From the NCBI RefSeq assembly GCF_905220415.1, contig NC_059542.1, positions 5,952,001 to 6,016,000 on the forward strand: 64,000 nucleotides of DNA, given 5' to 3'. Position numbers and translations under genes: made by a program. Source of the DNA: Colias croceus (Eukaryota; Arthropoda; Insecta; Lepidoptera; Pieridae). Positions 44,161-55,769 of the stretch are shown piece after piece. The notes under the pieces were generated by a model. That model searched no databases. It was not told where the DNA came from and saw only the letters and a program-made list of their open reading frames with translations. Every line of letters begins with the position of its first letter. The first letter of the stretch is position 1.

Positions 44161-47100
44161 TAGAGCTGCTGTTACATACCCTTCTTGGTTTTGTTTTCAA
44201 AGTTTAATTTCCCGATATAATGAAAATCAATGAGAGCATAATGAAAGTTCTGATCACTGTACCATGCCATAAATTAGAGATACCTAGGTAATCCATGATT
44301 CTGTTTATTTTATTTTAATTGTAATATTATTTTGGAATTAAATTACCTTCTGTAAATACTTTTGAACTGAGATTTTAATGATTAGATTTCTACAATTTAA
44401 ATGTAAACCAGTGTTTAAATTTTTTTATTTTTCCATATACAGTGCGACACAAAAGAGATGACAAAAAATGAGGGCGCCACCGTCGCTCATATAGCAACAC
44501 TGATACTGCGACGCAAGCAATCTTGATACTATAGAATAAAAATCAAAAAAATAAAAAGTAATAAATACCGCGATTTAAAGTTGTTTCATTCATCATCGTG
44601 TAAATTTAAGACAAAAATACATTAGTATTTTAAATGACCTACCTAGGTCAAATTTTACTTAAATGTATTTGGAATTAGTTTATAGAAATCGGTCAAGCCA
44701 TTTAGACTGCAGAGGCGCACATAGAATCAAACATACGAACAAACAAACATACATACATACACCTCAAACCTAAGGCTCAAACACATTACGCTCCTTCTGG
44801 GTCCGTCAGGTAAAAAAAACAAGGTGATTTGAAAACTACATATTTTTATTTATTTTTTGTAGATATTCTCCTTCATTTTTACTCCCATGCTCCACTATCC
44901 TGCGTACTGTGCTTTCAGAAACCCCTATAACAAACGAATTAAGATGTATAAAATCAAATAGTACATTTAACATATTTATTTAGTAGCTTAAAACTATTTT
45001 TTTTTTATGTCGGAGGCCAAGACTCACTTTGGATCCCTGCGTCCACTCTAGTAAGTAGCAAGTAAGGATTCATAGATAGCTGTATGAAAATAGTTATCAC
45101 TATACTATTTAAGGCTGGTTGGATTGGATATAACTTCTTGACTCAAATTGTGCTGGTCGCACTATAAAAACTAGTTTTTGTTTACATACAAATAACCTCA
45201 AATTAAATTTCAAAAACGTAATAATCGCCATAGATACGTACATTAAACACTCGTCACTAATGGAATATTCTATTTTACGTAGTACTGAGCAAAAATAAAT
45301 AGAATCTCACCGGTATAATCTGCTGTACGTCTGTAAACGTTTTCCAAATATTTTTCTCGTTTTTCAGCTTGAAATTATGAGAAACACCGAATGAAAACTT
45401 TATATATGGCATCACGGACACCGCTACGTTTAACCTTTTTCATGATTTCTCCTTTTTTGAGTAAATTTCTTGTTTAAAATAACAATTTTATCTCAACTTC
45501 ACCAAATAAACAACAAATTTTTATTCAACTTGACAGCTGCATTGATAATTCAGGGTTGCCAGATAATGAAAAAAAATTAGTTCCAAATTAATTAATTTCA
45601 TCTCTTTTATGTCGCACTGTAAGTATAAATTTTATATTTTTTAAACAATTTCCGGTAAGACTCTTTAATAGTTCTATGTATGAATTTTCCAAGTAAATCA
45701 ATCTAACAAATATGATATATTTGCAATCGTGTGGCTTATCCTCGGCCCTCGGCCCTCGCCCCTCGCTATTTACTAACATGGAGTTATCGAAACAAATTGC
45801 GTGTCGTATGCTGTAGGATAGAAAAAATGCATGATAATAAATTTTACAAAGTATAAAAATTTAGCTATTTAGCTTCGCTAATGTGAGCATTTTATCTATG
45901 AAAACAATCTTTAACGATAGCTCACGTGCTGGTGGCAAAGCTGGGCGGGTTGCTTGTTATGGGTGTACACATAGAGTTTTAAGACTTCATCTATTTGAAA
46001 AAAAAAAATGTGTCTGGAGTTATATAAGTATTTTTTACGAACTCAGCGTATGCAAAACTGTAACCTCCTTTGATACTAAGGTATACCAACAGTGGGACAC
46101 CCTGTAGAGCTGCTGTTACATACCCTTCTTGGTTTTGTTTTCAAAGTTTAATTTCCCGATATAATGAAAATCAATGAGAGCATAATGAAAGTTCTGATCA
46201 CTGTACCATGCCATAAATTAGAGATACCTAGGTAATCCATGATTCTGTTTATTTTATTTTAATTGTAATATTATTTTGGAATTAAATTACCTTCTGTAAA
46301 TACTTTTGAACTGAGATTTTAATGATTAGATTTCTACAATTTAAATGTAAACCAGTGTTTAAATTTTTTTATTTTTCCATATAAGTATAAATTTTATATT
46401 TTTTAAACAATTTCCGGTAAGACTCTTTAATAGTTCTATGTATGAATTTTCCAAGTAAATCAATCTAACAAATATGATATATTTGCAATCGTGTGGCTTA
46501 TCCTCGGCCCTCGGCCCTCGCCCCTCGCTATTTACTAACATGGAGTTATCGAAACAAATTCCGTTACTTATCATCTTTATACACAAAACTCATAATTCTA
46601 CTAAACTATGCTTGAAGAAAATACATTTAACCACTCTATATACATATCGTCGTCAGATACTCGGGGAATATGACAGTTGCCGAACAGTAACGAAGATTTC
46701 TATGCGCATTATCAGTTTGGAAGTACACTCTGTGACTATACTGTAACTCATACACTGTCATACTGTCACTCTACTGTAACCATACTGTAACTCATTACAA
46801 TTCCGTGACTGTAAATATTTGATTCATAGCAATTTTATGAGTTAATCATTTGAAATCCCAGACAAAAACATCTATTAAACTTTAGTGAAGGTCAACAAAA
46901 TCAGACAGAGTTCAGGGACAGCCCGGACAGGACTATCAGCTTTACTTGTAGAAGCATAACAATCACAAGGCGGACTTTCCTAACGTAAAGCTGAGATTTG
47001 ATTTGTTTTGAAAATCTATAACGACCTATTAGCCTGTAATTAAGGTCGCCACTAAACTAACAAGGCAGGCATAATATTTTTTTTTTTATGTAAGAGCAGG

Positions 47101-48031
47101 TAACTGAGCAGGTGGATCACCTAATGAAGTGACACCACCGCCCATGAGCACTGACAAAGTTACCTTTGTGAGGCTGTTACCGGCTGTCAAAGATGGATGT
47201 AGGCTCTCTTTTTAAAGGAATTTAAGTCATACACGTGCGGGAATACAGAAGGGGGTAGACTGTTCCACAAGGTGGTAGTGCGGGGTAAAAAGTGTCGCGA
47301 GAAGCGTACGGTACTCGTTTGCCAGCGGTCCAAATGGTGTGGATGGATAATTATTACCTTTTTTTAGCGGTGAAATTTTGCGTAAATATCCACGGCCCCC
47401 GAGGAAGAGGCGGTGGGTTATGTCGTGATCCTACCTAACAAAACCCCACTGCGTTCCGTCCAACTGCTTCAATGACAATTGACGGGTGCTAGTAAAATTC
47501 GTTCACGACCATAAACTAATGTATTGTAAAATTTCTGAAAATAAATTGTATTTATTTATTAAAAATAGTTAACATATTTGTATACCTATGTGAAAATAGG
47601 TAGGTACCCCACGCCACTTCTTAAAAAATCGAATAGATTGGGTCCGCGGACGTTTATCAGCTACTGGAGAGGTCAACATCGTAAAAGTTAAAAAACTGGG
47701 TCGAACGGAAGTAAAATTAGGAATGTCATAGGTACGTATAAAGAATAGTTCAAGAGCAATTACGCTTGTTACTAGGCAAAGAGATCCGGAAAATCGTCAT
47801 AAAGTAGGTATGCTAAGCGGATTAGAAATTAAAATATGTTTCTTGCTACTATCTAGTAAAGCTAGTAAAGCGTGCGATTTACCGAAATACACATAGAAAT
47901 ACTAACCAGTTACCACATTATGTATACGGTGATGCGTTTAAAAAATAAATAAATAAAAAATATTTTTGCGTGTCGTATGCTGTAGGATAGAAAAAATGCA
48001 TGATAATAAATTTTACAAAGTATAAAAATTT
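43927..48031. repeat. Tandem segmental duplication with transposon and deletion or insertion differences
   Basis: Copy 1 is segment A (43927-44439), a transposon (44440-45619), B (45622-45798) and C (45799-45862). Copy 2 is A' (45870-46383), B' (46384-46560), 1407 extra bases, and C' (47968-48031). A/A' are 513 and 514 bp, B/B' both 177 bp, C/C' both 64 bp, and all look nearly identical. No gene is seen in it; a worn repeat fragment lies at about 47063-47430. Confidence 0.9.
44440..45619. mobile_element. TA-target DNA transposon derivative, 1180 bp
   Basis: Inverted ends CAGTGCGACAYAAAAGAGAT, TA on both sides (44438-44439 and 45620-45621). The paralogous site at 46378-46388 lacks the element and has a single TA, giving direct proof of insertion. 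No transposase frame is seen, so it is non-autonomous or decayed; Tc1/mariner-like by target site. Confidence 0.92.
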
Positions 48032-49042
48032 GGTACAGAGAAAAAAATAATTCATTTTTATCTATGTATAGTTTAGTAAATTTAATAGTATAGTTGTGTT
48101 CTGCCTTATGTTCTGCGATACTCTGATTATGTCACTGAAGGCATAAAACATAGAAGTATAGGAAGGTTTTCAAAGGAATTTAATTCACAATAGTATGGCT
48201 CAAAAGTCCGTTTTTAGAAATATTAAAATTAAACAATTAACGAATTCAGTGTAGGTGTTTGAAAGCGTTATCAATCGAAGTATCAATAAAGAGTATTCTT
48301 TATTGATTCCTAGTATTGTTCTAAAATTTATTTCAACTTCATATTATACTAGTTTATTTTTGAATATTATAGCTATTACGATAATCACACATACATGGAT
48401 ATTTGTTATATTTTATGCATTTATATCCACAAACAGCGTGGATAGAATAATGTAAGCACTACAGTTACCATTAAACTGCGAGATTTATTGTTATACATCT
48501 AAAACCAAGACTTACAGGATTATTTTTTACTGAACCGTCAAAATATTTATTTTAGTTTTGATAATAATTTATTAAAACGAGTCCATCTGGTTTTTGCATA
48601 AAATGCGGGAGTAAAATTTGTTTAATCTATAAATTCTTGTTACATAGATTTAGTTGTCTGAAAACATACACATGTAAATTTACAAGTTGTAATAAACGAA
48701 ATCTTTTTGAATGACGCAATGGCGAAGCTGAATTATAAATAAATTATAACAGAAGTTAATACGTATAATATAAGAATTTATATGTAGGTAACTAATTTGT
48801 ATTAATTCTTATAATTATGTACCTACCTAGTGGTTAAAAATTAAACGATTTAGAAATGGGAAAATGAGCTCTAGGTCTGTATTTACAAATTTATTTTGCC
48901 ATGAAGGCCCATATGAAAGAATTCATTCATATGCTCATCGAGGCTTTAATTGCAGTACGAATACGAGTAGTCTCATTTTTAATGATGATTTAGTTCTGCG
49001 TGGATCTGGTTGAATTTTAACAAAAGAATTGCATTACGTTTA
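48032..49042. other. Intergenic stretch, nothing recognised
   Basis: AT-rich sequence with no coding exon, repeat or structured motif that I can name. Confidence 0.5.
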
Positions 49043-49201
49043 GAGGTAGCGCGCACGAGCAACTTTGTCTCCGCAACTATTTTGTCTCTCCCACCCATGG
49101 GCTAGTATGAAAGTGCGCACGTATAGCGACGCAACTCCCCATACAATTGATGGGAGAGACAAAATAGTTGCGGAGACAAAGTTGCTCGTGCGCGCTGGCT
49201 C
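49043..49201. mobile_element. Harbinger-like MITE, family A copy 2
   Basis: 159 bp, TTA at 49040-49042 and 49202-49204, ends GAGGTAGCGCGCACGAGCAA and complement. The next copy begins only 13 bp further on. Confidence 0.9.
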
Positions 49202-49812
49202 TTAGGTACCATTAGAGGTAGCGCGCACGAGCAACTTTGTCTCCGCAACTATTTTGTCTCCGGAACTATTTTGTGTCTCCCACCCATGGGTTAGTATGAA
49301 AGTGCGCGCACGTAGCGACGCAACTCCCCATACAATTGACAACATTTCATTTTTTATAAGGCCATAAAAGAAAAATACCGTTTCTTTATTTTGCTCTTGC
49401 GATTACAGAAAAAAAATTATTTCATTTTTTTATCGCATATTTTAAGAGAAATTAAATAAAAACGATAAATGTGATGATGACGTCATACATACGGAGGAAT
49501 AAAAATGAGCCTTAGCCTAATTTAAAAAAAGTAAAAAAAAAACTATCACTGACATTTACAGGGTATGGCATGTGTCAAATTTCATATTAATGTCATTTTT
49601 GTGAATGAATCATGTCAACAAACTTTTAAATCGTGTTATTGAAATTCAAAACCGTTTTTTTTTTTCGCTGCTTTGTTGTGTCGGAGAAAACACGTGTCTC
49701 AGAGATTGTTTTTGTTTTTTATTATCCTATTATTTTTCTACTGATACCAAACTTTTTGTTGTGTTTGTGCTGTTTGGGTTAGCAATAGAAAACTAATTTT
49801 CCTTTTTGCAAT

Positions 49813-51249
49813 ATGGGTCCTGACCCTCCGGATCTTAATAAACCACCGGATTTACAGAGTGAGATGATGGAAGCAGAGTCTACGGGCCACAAAAGGCTCC
49901 GTTCCGATCACTCCTCTAAAGACTCTGACATTTTACCCTCGAAACGCCATATCCCTGATCACGACTATACTATCCCAGCCTCCCAAACTACCTATATTGA
50001 CCCAATTCTTTTGAATCCCCCATCTTACACTGGCGAAGAGAGTGGACCATACATAGTATATGTATCTCGTACTGAGGAAGACCCTTCGGCTGGCCTAAGT
50101 ATAAGACCCATTAAATTCGGTTCGTTCTTGTATAAACACCGTGTCCAGAATATAACTAAAGATGGTGTTAGACCTATAGGCCGTAATAAAATATCGGTAC
50201 AATTTACTTCAGCAGCAGATGCAAATAATTTTCTTAATTTTTCAAGTTTAAAGGAAGCGAAATTTCAAGCCACTATTCCCTTGTTCCATATAACCCGTAT
50301 GGGCATCGTCAAGGGAGTCCCTACTGAATGGTCAATGGAGGAATTTGTAAGTTACATAGACTTTCCAGGAGGACGTGGTAAGGTTTTAAAGGCGAGGCGT
50401 TTAAATAAAAAGCAGAAAATTGATGGAGTGACATCTTGGACACCGTCCCAATCTGTAGTCCTTACCTTTCAGGGGCAAACTATGCCCAATAAAATATACT
50501 GTCTATACACTGCCATGCCGGTTGAGGTTTATCAATTTCCGACAATCCAGTGTTTTAAGTGCTGTCGGTTCGGCCACGTTCGTGAGCAGTGTCGTTCCAA
50601 AGAACGCTGTTATCGGTGCACTCAAATGCATTCAGGTGATAGCTGTCCCAAAAAAGAAGTAGAGGCGTCCTGCCTCTACTGCTCTGGTAACCACTTCGCA
50701 ACTGATAAAAGCTGCCCAGAGCAGGGTCGTCAAAAAGCGATTAAATTATTGATGGCGACTGAAGGTGTCTCATTTGAAGAGGCATCTAAATTGATTCCAT
50801 CTTCGCGCAAAACATTTGCGGAAAACGTTAAGACCCATCCATCCACCATCCACTCAGTAACCCCTGAATCTCACCTCACATTATCAAGCCAACCTATCCC
50901 CACGGTTTCTTACAAAAAAACTGTAATGAGACCTCCCCGCCCCAGGGCTACTTTGGGAACCACTTATAATACAAGCGCTCATAACGCCATTGTTCGCGAC
51001 GTTCCATCTTCCCTCCCCAATGGGTGCGCTTTAATTAATAATAATACCTCCTCATCCTCGGCGCCTTCGCGCAATGAAAAACTTTTAGATATGTGTCTAT
51101 CATTTATTGAAAGTTTAATAAATGAATACCCCGAAAAATTACCGTCCAACGTTGCCTTAAGATTCTCCCGCTTTTCTTCCATACTGTCAAACCATGGATC
51201 TAGTGTTCCTCCAGTGGAATGCACAGAGTATTCGTCGCAAAAAACATGA
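49813..51249 (+). CDS. LINE ORF1, CCHC zinc-knuckle nucleic-acid-binding protein (478 aa)
   Basis: ORF1 proteins of I-type LINEs bind the element RNA and form the ribonucleoprotein with ORF2. Residues 1-50 are polar and low-complexity. A gag-like region (KFGSFLYKHRVQNI, GIVKGVPTEWSMEEF) occupies about 90-240. Three zinc knuckles at about 247-300 follow: CFKCCRFGHVREQC, CYRCTQMHSGDSC and CLYCSGNHFATDKSC. The C-terminus is Ser/Pro-rich. It starts at the first ATG after the leader. Its 3' end overlaps ORF2 by 56 nt in another frame. No stop or frameshift is seen. Confidence 0.93.
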   Translation: MGPDPPDLNKPPDLQSEMMEAESTGHKRLRSDHSSKDSDILPSKRHIPDHDYTIPASQTTYIDPILLNPPSYTGEESGPYIVYVSRTEEDPSAGLSIRPIKFGSFLYKHRVQNITKDGVRPIGRNKISVQFTSAADANNFLNFSSLKEAKFQATIPLFHITRMGIVKGVPTEWSMEEFVSYIDFPGGRGKVLKARRLNKKQKIDGVTSWTPSQSVVLTFQGQTMPNKIYCLYTAMPVEVYQFPTIQCFKCCRFGHVREQCRSKERCYRCTQMHSGDSCPKKEVEASCLYCSGNHFATDKSCPEQGRQKAIKLLMATEGVSFEEASKLIPSSRKTFAENVKTHPSTIHSVTPESHLTLSSQPIPTVSYKKTVMRPPRPRATLGTTYNTSAHNAIVRDVPSSLPNGCALINNNTSSSSAPSRNEKLLDMCLSFIESLINEYPEKLPSNVALRFSRFSSILSNHGSSVPPVECTEYSSQKT

Positions 51250-54200
51250 TCTGATAGAGTTAATTGCCTTGCATAAACCTGTTGTGGCTGCCATCGCGGA
51301 GACATGGTTAATTCCTGGTTCTCATTATTGGGTTCCGGGATTTTCTTGTTTGCGTGATGACAGGGATGACGGTTATGCTGGAAGTGCTCTACTTGTAAAC
51401 CGATCGTTCCCATTCACCCAGATTCCTCTTCCGTCGCACGGGCGGTATTTCAACGCCGTCGCAGTGCGAGTCTTTGATATCTCCTTTTTATCTGTTTATA
51501 TACCTCATCCTCATTCCAGTATCATCCCTGACCTATCGTTAATTATTTCCTCTCTCCCCCCTCCCGTGATAGTTATGGGAGACTTCAATGGCCACCATAC
51601 TTCATGGGGATCTTATATGTGTGATACCTTTGGACGACTTTTAGTGGACCTCTTTGATGATCTAAATTTATGTATAATCAATGATTGTGCCCCTACTAGA
51701 AGAGTTCCCCCCATGCAAAATCCTAAAACTGTAGTCGACTTGAGTATTTGTTCATCTATACTAGCCTCCTCCCTTTCTTGCCACACCCTTCCCTCTACGT
51801 ATGGTAGTGATCATTTCCCAATTCTCCTTTCCTGTTCCCGTTCTGTTCATATCCCCTCCTCCTCTTTTCCTCCCTTACTTAAATATAAATTAGAAAGCGC
51901 TGATTGGGACTCTTTTGCACTTAATCTTGATTCTAAAATAGCTAATCTACCAGAAATTCTTCGACAGAATTGTATGCTCTCATATAACTCCTTTGTTTCC
52001 TGTCTCCACTCTGCTGCTTCTGAAACCCTGCCTGTAAAGCGAACCCCCTCATCCTCTCCCAGAAAAATATCCCCTCCCTGGTGGGATCATGAATGTTCTG
52101 AGGTGATTACTGAGCGAAAGGTTGCCGAAGACAGGTACAATTCTAATATGAGTTTCGAAAATTTTATTATGTACAAACGAAATGCTGCTCATGCGAAACG
52201 ATTCCTTTCCAAAAAAAAGAAACGAGGTTGGATACGATTCTGCGAAAGTTTATCACCTACTACACCTCCATCCATTGTCTGGAAAAGTATTCGTAGATTC
52301 CGTGGTTCCCTTTCCTATGTCAACCCATCTTCCAATAATCCTGATCTTTGGCTCAATGATTTTATAAATAAATTAGCCCCTCCTTTTGTCCCTTCTGCGG
52401 ATCTTATTCTCCGACCACCGTTTGATTTTATATGCAATAATAATGTTAATGGAATAGATAGCCAGTTTTCTAGCCAAGAGCTGGATACCGTGCTTGAAGG
52501 CCTAAAGGATTCGTCCCCAGGGCTAGATGGCATTCCCTATTCATTTTTAAGTAGATCTAATAGTTCAGCAAAGTCATATTTTCTCAATTTGATTAATTTA
52601 TTTTATGAAACCGGTTCTACCCCTGATTCCTGGAAAACCCAACTCATCATCCCCATTTTAAAACCTGGTAAAGACCCGATTGATCCTAATTCTTATAGAC
52701 CTATTGCACTTTCTTCCACATTAGCCAAAGTTATGGAACATTTAATAAAAAACCGACTGGAGTGGTACGTTGAGAGAAATAATCTCCTTGCTCGCTCTCA
52801 ATTTGGGTTTAGGAAAGGCATGAGTGTTTTAGATAGCCTCAATATCCTTACCACTGACATACGCTTGGCATTTCAGCAAAAAGGATTCCTGGTGGGTGTG
52901 TTCCTTGATATTGTATCCGCGTATGATAACGTCCATCTTCCGGTACTCAGACATAAGCTGTCTCAGATGAGTATCCCTGCGAGGATGATACGTTTTATCA
53001 TGAATCTTTTAACGACCAGATATATTCATGTGCGCGGCTCTTCTTCAAGTAGAGTTACATTTAAGGGCCTTCCCCAAGGATCAGTTTTGAGCCCAATTCT
53101 TTATTCAATTTACACGAATGATTTAGAAAAAATTGTTACTCCTTTTTGCGATATCTTACAGTATGCTGACGATATTGCATTATATGCTTCATCTGGCAAT
53201 ATGGATGGTGCCGCTGAGCGCCTTAATAGTGCAGTATCCAATTTAGAAGTCTGGATGAATGACCATGGTCTGTCTCTATCACCAGTTAAAAGTAATATTG
53301 TAGTATTCACCAAAAAACGTTCATTTTCTCCCCCTGTAGTGATTCTTGACAGTTCTGTAATTCCTGTGGTAAGTAAGGTCAAATTTTTAGGTGTTATGTT
53401 AGATCAAAAATTAAGTGGTATTGCACACATTGACTACATTGCACAAAAGTGCGAAAAAAATATTAATGTGCTACGCTCTCTCGCTGGTGTGTGGTGGGGT
53501 TCCCATCCATATTGCCAGAAACTCGTTTATAATGCAATAATCCGGAGCCACCTAGATTATGCATCTTTTATTTTTGAGCCTTGTAGTAAATCTGCATTGG
53601 TAAAACTAGATAGGATCCAATATAAATGTTTACGCCTCATACTTGGTGCGATGAAATCGTCTCCAGTTAACGCTCTCCAAGTAGAATCTGTGGATCCACC
53701 TCTGTTTCTTCGCCGACAGTATCTAGCCGATAAATACTTTTTTAAAATAACGCAGTACGCATCACATCCCCTCCTTAACAAGCTCCAGAATCTATTACAT
53801 TCTCTCACCTCTAATACTCTACGTTCGCCATCTGATTTCCCCTGTATCCTTAAAAGCCTTATTAAGTTTTATCGCCTTCCAGATCCTTCTTTTCAACTTA
53901 ATAACCACCCTTTATATTTAACAAATTACAATGCTCTAGTTTTTAAGCCTTCCATCATTTTTAGTTGTGGTATAATTAAAAATTCCCCTGACGCAAATAT
54001 CTCTTTCAATAGGCTCATTTCATCTCGTTGGCACGATTATAATTACTTCTATACTGATGCCTCTAAATCGTCAAATTGGCTACCAGTTGGAGTAGCTGTG
54101 TGGCATTCAAACTCTAAAACAATACTGCAATATAAATGTCCTCCCCTTTCTTCTGTCTTCACTGGCGAGGCAACAGCTATTTTAGAAGCTATTAACTTCA

Positions 54201-54901
54201 TCTACTCTCATAATCTTAAAAAATCTATCATCTTTACCGATTCTCTTAGTTGCCTTCAATCAATATCTTCGAACCCATTCCGTTCTAAATCAAATTTTCC
54301 AGTTATTCTTCAAATAAGATCTTGCCTTTTTAACTGCTATGAAAAAAACCTCAGCGTTTTATTAGTTTATATTCCAAGCCATTCAAATATCACTGGTAAT
54401 GAGAAAGCCGACTCCCTAGCAAAAGCAGCTATGTCTAGTGGTACCCTAGAACATTATTTAAACTATTCATACGATCTCCTTCCCCTTGCTAAGTCCCGCC
54501 TGGAAAGTATGTGGAACTCTCTGTGGAATAGCTCAAACAAAGCTAAATACTTTAGAGATATACAGCCCACGGTTCCCTGCAAGCCGTGGTTTTTCAAATT
54601 TATCAATATTAATAAATCTACAGTATCAACCATTTGCCGTCTTCGACTAGGCCATGCTTCCACCCCAGTGCACCTAGCAAAAATTCATGTTCGTGATAAC
54701 TCCTTATGCGAGTGTGGCTTAGCCGAAGGTAACAATGATCATATATTTTTTGAGTGCCCTAAACGAAATTCCTCGCTTTTAGATCTCCTTCCCCCTGATG
54801 TTCCCCGTCCCACTAATTTTAAATGTTTATTGTGCTTGGTTCCCTCCTCATTTGTTAATGTTTTATCCAAATTTATCCACCTCAATAATCTTAAATTTTA
54901 A
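51194..54901 (+). CDS. LINE ORF2, endonuclease-reverse transcriptase-RNase H (1235 aa)
   Basis: Catalyses target-primed reverse transcription. The APE-type endonuclease is at about 5-215, with N9, E36 in AETW, GDFNG (129-133) and SDH (205-207). The reverse transcriptase shows YRPIALSSTLAKVMEHL, SQFGFRKGMSVLDSL, GVFLDIVSAYDNV, GLPQGSVLSPILY and the catalytic YADD at 657-660. The RNase H domain begins near YTDAS (about 955) and continues with GEATAILEAI, FTDSLS and SHSNITGNEKADSLA. A C-terminal CxCx8HxxxxC zinc motif (CECGLAEGNNDHIFFEC) is near 1172. All catalytic residues are present and the frame is open throughout. The ATG at 51194 lies inside ORF1, so translation needs re-initiation or a similar process. 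Confidence 0.95.
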   Translation: MDLVFLQWNAQSIRRKKHDLIELIALHKPVVAAIAETWLIPGSHYWVPGFSCLRDDRDDGYAGSALLVNRSFPFTQIPLPSHGRYFNAVAVRVFDISFLSVYIPHPHSSIIPDLSLIISSLPPPVIVMGDFNGHHTSWGSYMCDTFGRLLVDLFDDLNLCIINDCAPTRRVPPMQNPKTVVDLSICSSILASSLSCHTLPSTYGSDHFPILLSCSRSVHIPSSSFPPLLKYKLESADWDSFALNLDSKIANLPEILRQNCMLSYNSFVSCLHSAASETLPVKRTPSSSPRKISPPWWDHECSEVITERKVAEDRYNSNMSFENFIMYKRNAAHAKRFLSKKKKRGWIRFCESLSPTTPPSIVWKSIRRFRGSLSYVNPSSNNPDLWLNDFINKLAPPFVPSADLILRPPFDFICNNNVNGIDSQFSSQELDTVLEGLKDSSPGLDGIPYSFLSRSNSSAKSYFLNLINLFYETGSTPDSWKTQLIIPILKPGKDPIDPNSYRPIALSSTLAKVMEHLIKNRLEWYVERNNLLARSQFGFRKGMSVLDSLNILTTDIRLAFQQKGFLVGVFLDIVSAYDNVHLPVLRHKLSQMSIPARMIRFIMNLLTTRYIHVRGSSSSRVTFKGLPQGSVLSPILYSIYTNDLEKIVTPFCDILQYADDIALYASSGNMDGAAERLNSAVSNLEVWMNDHGLSLSPVKSNIVVFTKKRSFSPPVVILDSSVIPVVSKVKFLGVMLDQKLSGIAHIDYIAQKCEKNINVLRSLAGVWWGSHPYCQKLVYNAIIRSHLDYASFIFEPCSKSALVKLDRIQYKCLRLILGAMKSSPVNALQVESVDPPLFLRRQYLADKYFFKITQYASHPLLNKLQNLLHSLTSNTLRSPSDFPCILKSLIKFYRLPDPSFQLNNHPLYLTNYNALVFKPSIIFSCGIIKNSPDANISFNRLISSRWHDYNYFYTDASKSSNWLPVGVAVWHSNSKTILQYKCPPLSSVFTGEATAILEAINFIYSHNLKKSIIFTDSLSCLQSISSNPFRSKSNFPVILQIRSCLFNCYEKNLSVLLVYIPSHSNITGNEKADSLAKAAMSSGTLEHYLNYSYDLLPLAKSRLESMWNSLWNSSNKAKYFRDIQPTVPCKPWFFKFININKSTVSTICRLRLGHASTPVHLAKIHVRDNSLCECGLAEGNNDHIFFECPKRNSSLLDLLPPDVPRPTNFKCLLCLVPSSFVNVLSKFIHLNNLKF

Positions 54902-55769
54902 TGCTTTGCTTTTGTATATGTCCTGTTTGGTTATCCAGGTAAGAATGGTTCCTCATTTGAACTGCTCAATCTCTTCCGTGATTTTTCCTCAGCACAGAGT
55001 ATCAAGTTGCTACCCTAAATCCGATCATTGAATTAAACGATCAATTTTGATTTGGGCGCACATGACACTTGACACTGGCAGAATCCGTCCATAATGGGAT
55101 CGGGAAGGCCATAAACAAAAAAGAAGAAGAAGAAGAAGAAATCGTGTTATTGTGTTTTGGATGTTTGTTTGATTGGAGTTGGACCAATTTATTTATATTA
55201 TACAAATAGTGCCTATAGTGTTCATAATTTTCTTGAAATAAAAGACTTTGTTTACTTACTAAAAGTTGTATTTATTTAACACTTTCCAACGTTTTTGGGA
55301 TAGTATATATTTGCTTCCCAGAAATTTCCAGCACCCCTTAACAAATCCTGCATAAAGTCATCATCATCAGTACTTGTGAATAAGTTTCTTTTGTTTAAAA
55401 TTTGGATCAGCAAATAACAAATAACAATATTTACAAAACTTGATGAATCAAAGTGACAAATGTGCCAAAATGTCAACTGTCAAGATTTCTTTTTAATTTA
55501 AACTAGTATGTGGCAAAGGAAAAAATGTATTCCTCCGTATGTATGACGTCATTTGGCGCTTACGACATTTTAGAATGAGATGATTTTAAAACTCAAAAAG
55601 ATGAATGAAAACTTCGATATTTAGAAAAAGCAAAAAATACATGTATCATAATTTTTGATCTAGTTTTCATTAAAATAAAAAAATAAGTAGCTTAAAATTT
55701 TGAAATGTTGTCAATTGATGGGAGAGCTAAAATAGTTGCGGAGACAAAGTTGCTCGTGCGCGCTGGCTC

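Larger units (their letters stand above)
49642..55138 (+). mobile_element. Full-length I-type LINE (non-LTR retrotransposon)
   Basis: 5.5 kb with a 171-bp 5' leader, two intact overlapping ORFs, a 3' UTR and a (GAA)n tail. A 14-bp duplication AAATCGTGTTATTG flanks it at 49628-49641 and 55139-55152. The combination of APE endonuclease, reverse transcriptase and RNase H points to the I group rather than jockey. It may still be able to move. Confidence 0.93.
49339..55711. mobile_element. TIR element inserted in the MITE, itself split by a LINE
   Basis: Ends ACAACATTTCA and TGAAATGTTGT, flanked by CAATTG at 49333-49338 and 55712-55717. Subterminal inverted blocks GACGTCATACATACGGAGGA and complement lie at about 49478-49500 and 55529-55553. 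Without the LINE the element is about 860 bp and has no transposase. The class is unknown. Confidence 0.75.
49215..55769. mobile_element. Harbinger-like MITE, family A copy 3, split by a 6.4-kb insertion
   Basis: The left part (49215-49338) and right part (55712-55769) together make one MITE of the same family, with TTA at 49212-49214 and 55770-55772. The break is at CAATTG, which is present on both sides of the insertion. Confidence 0.88.
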
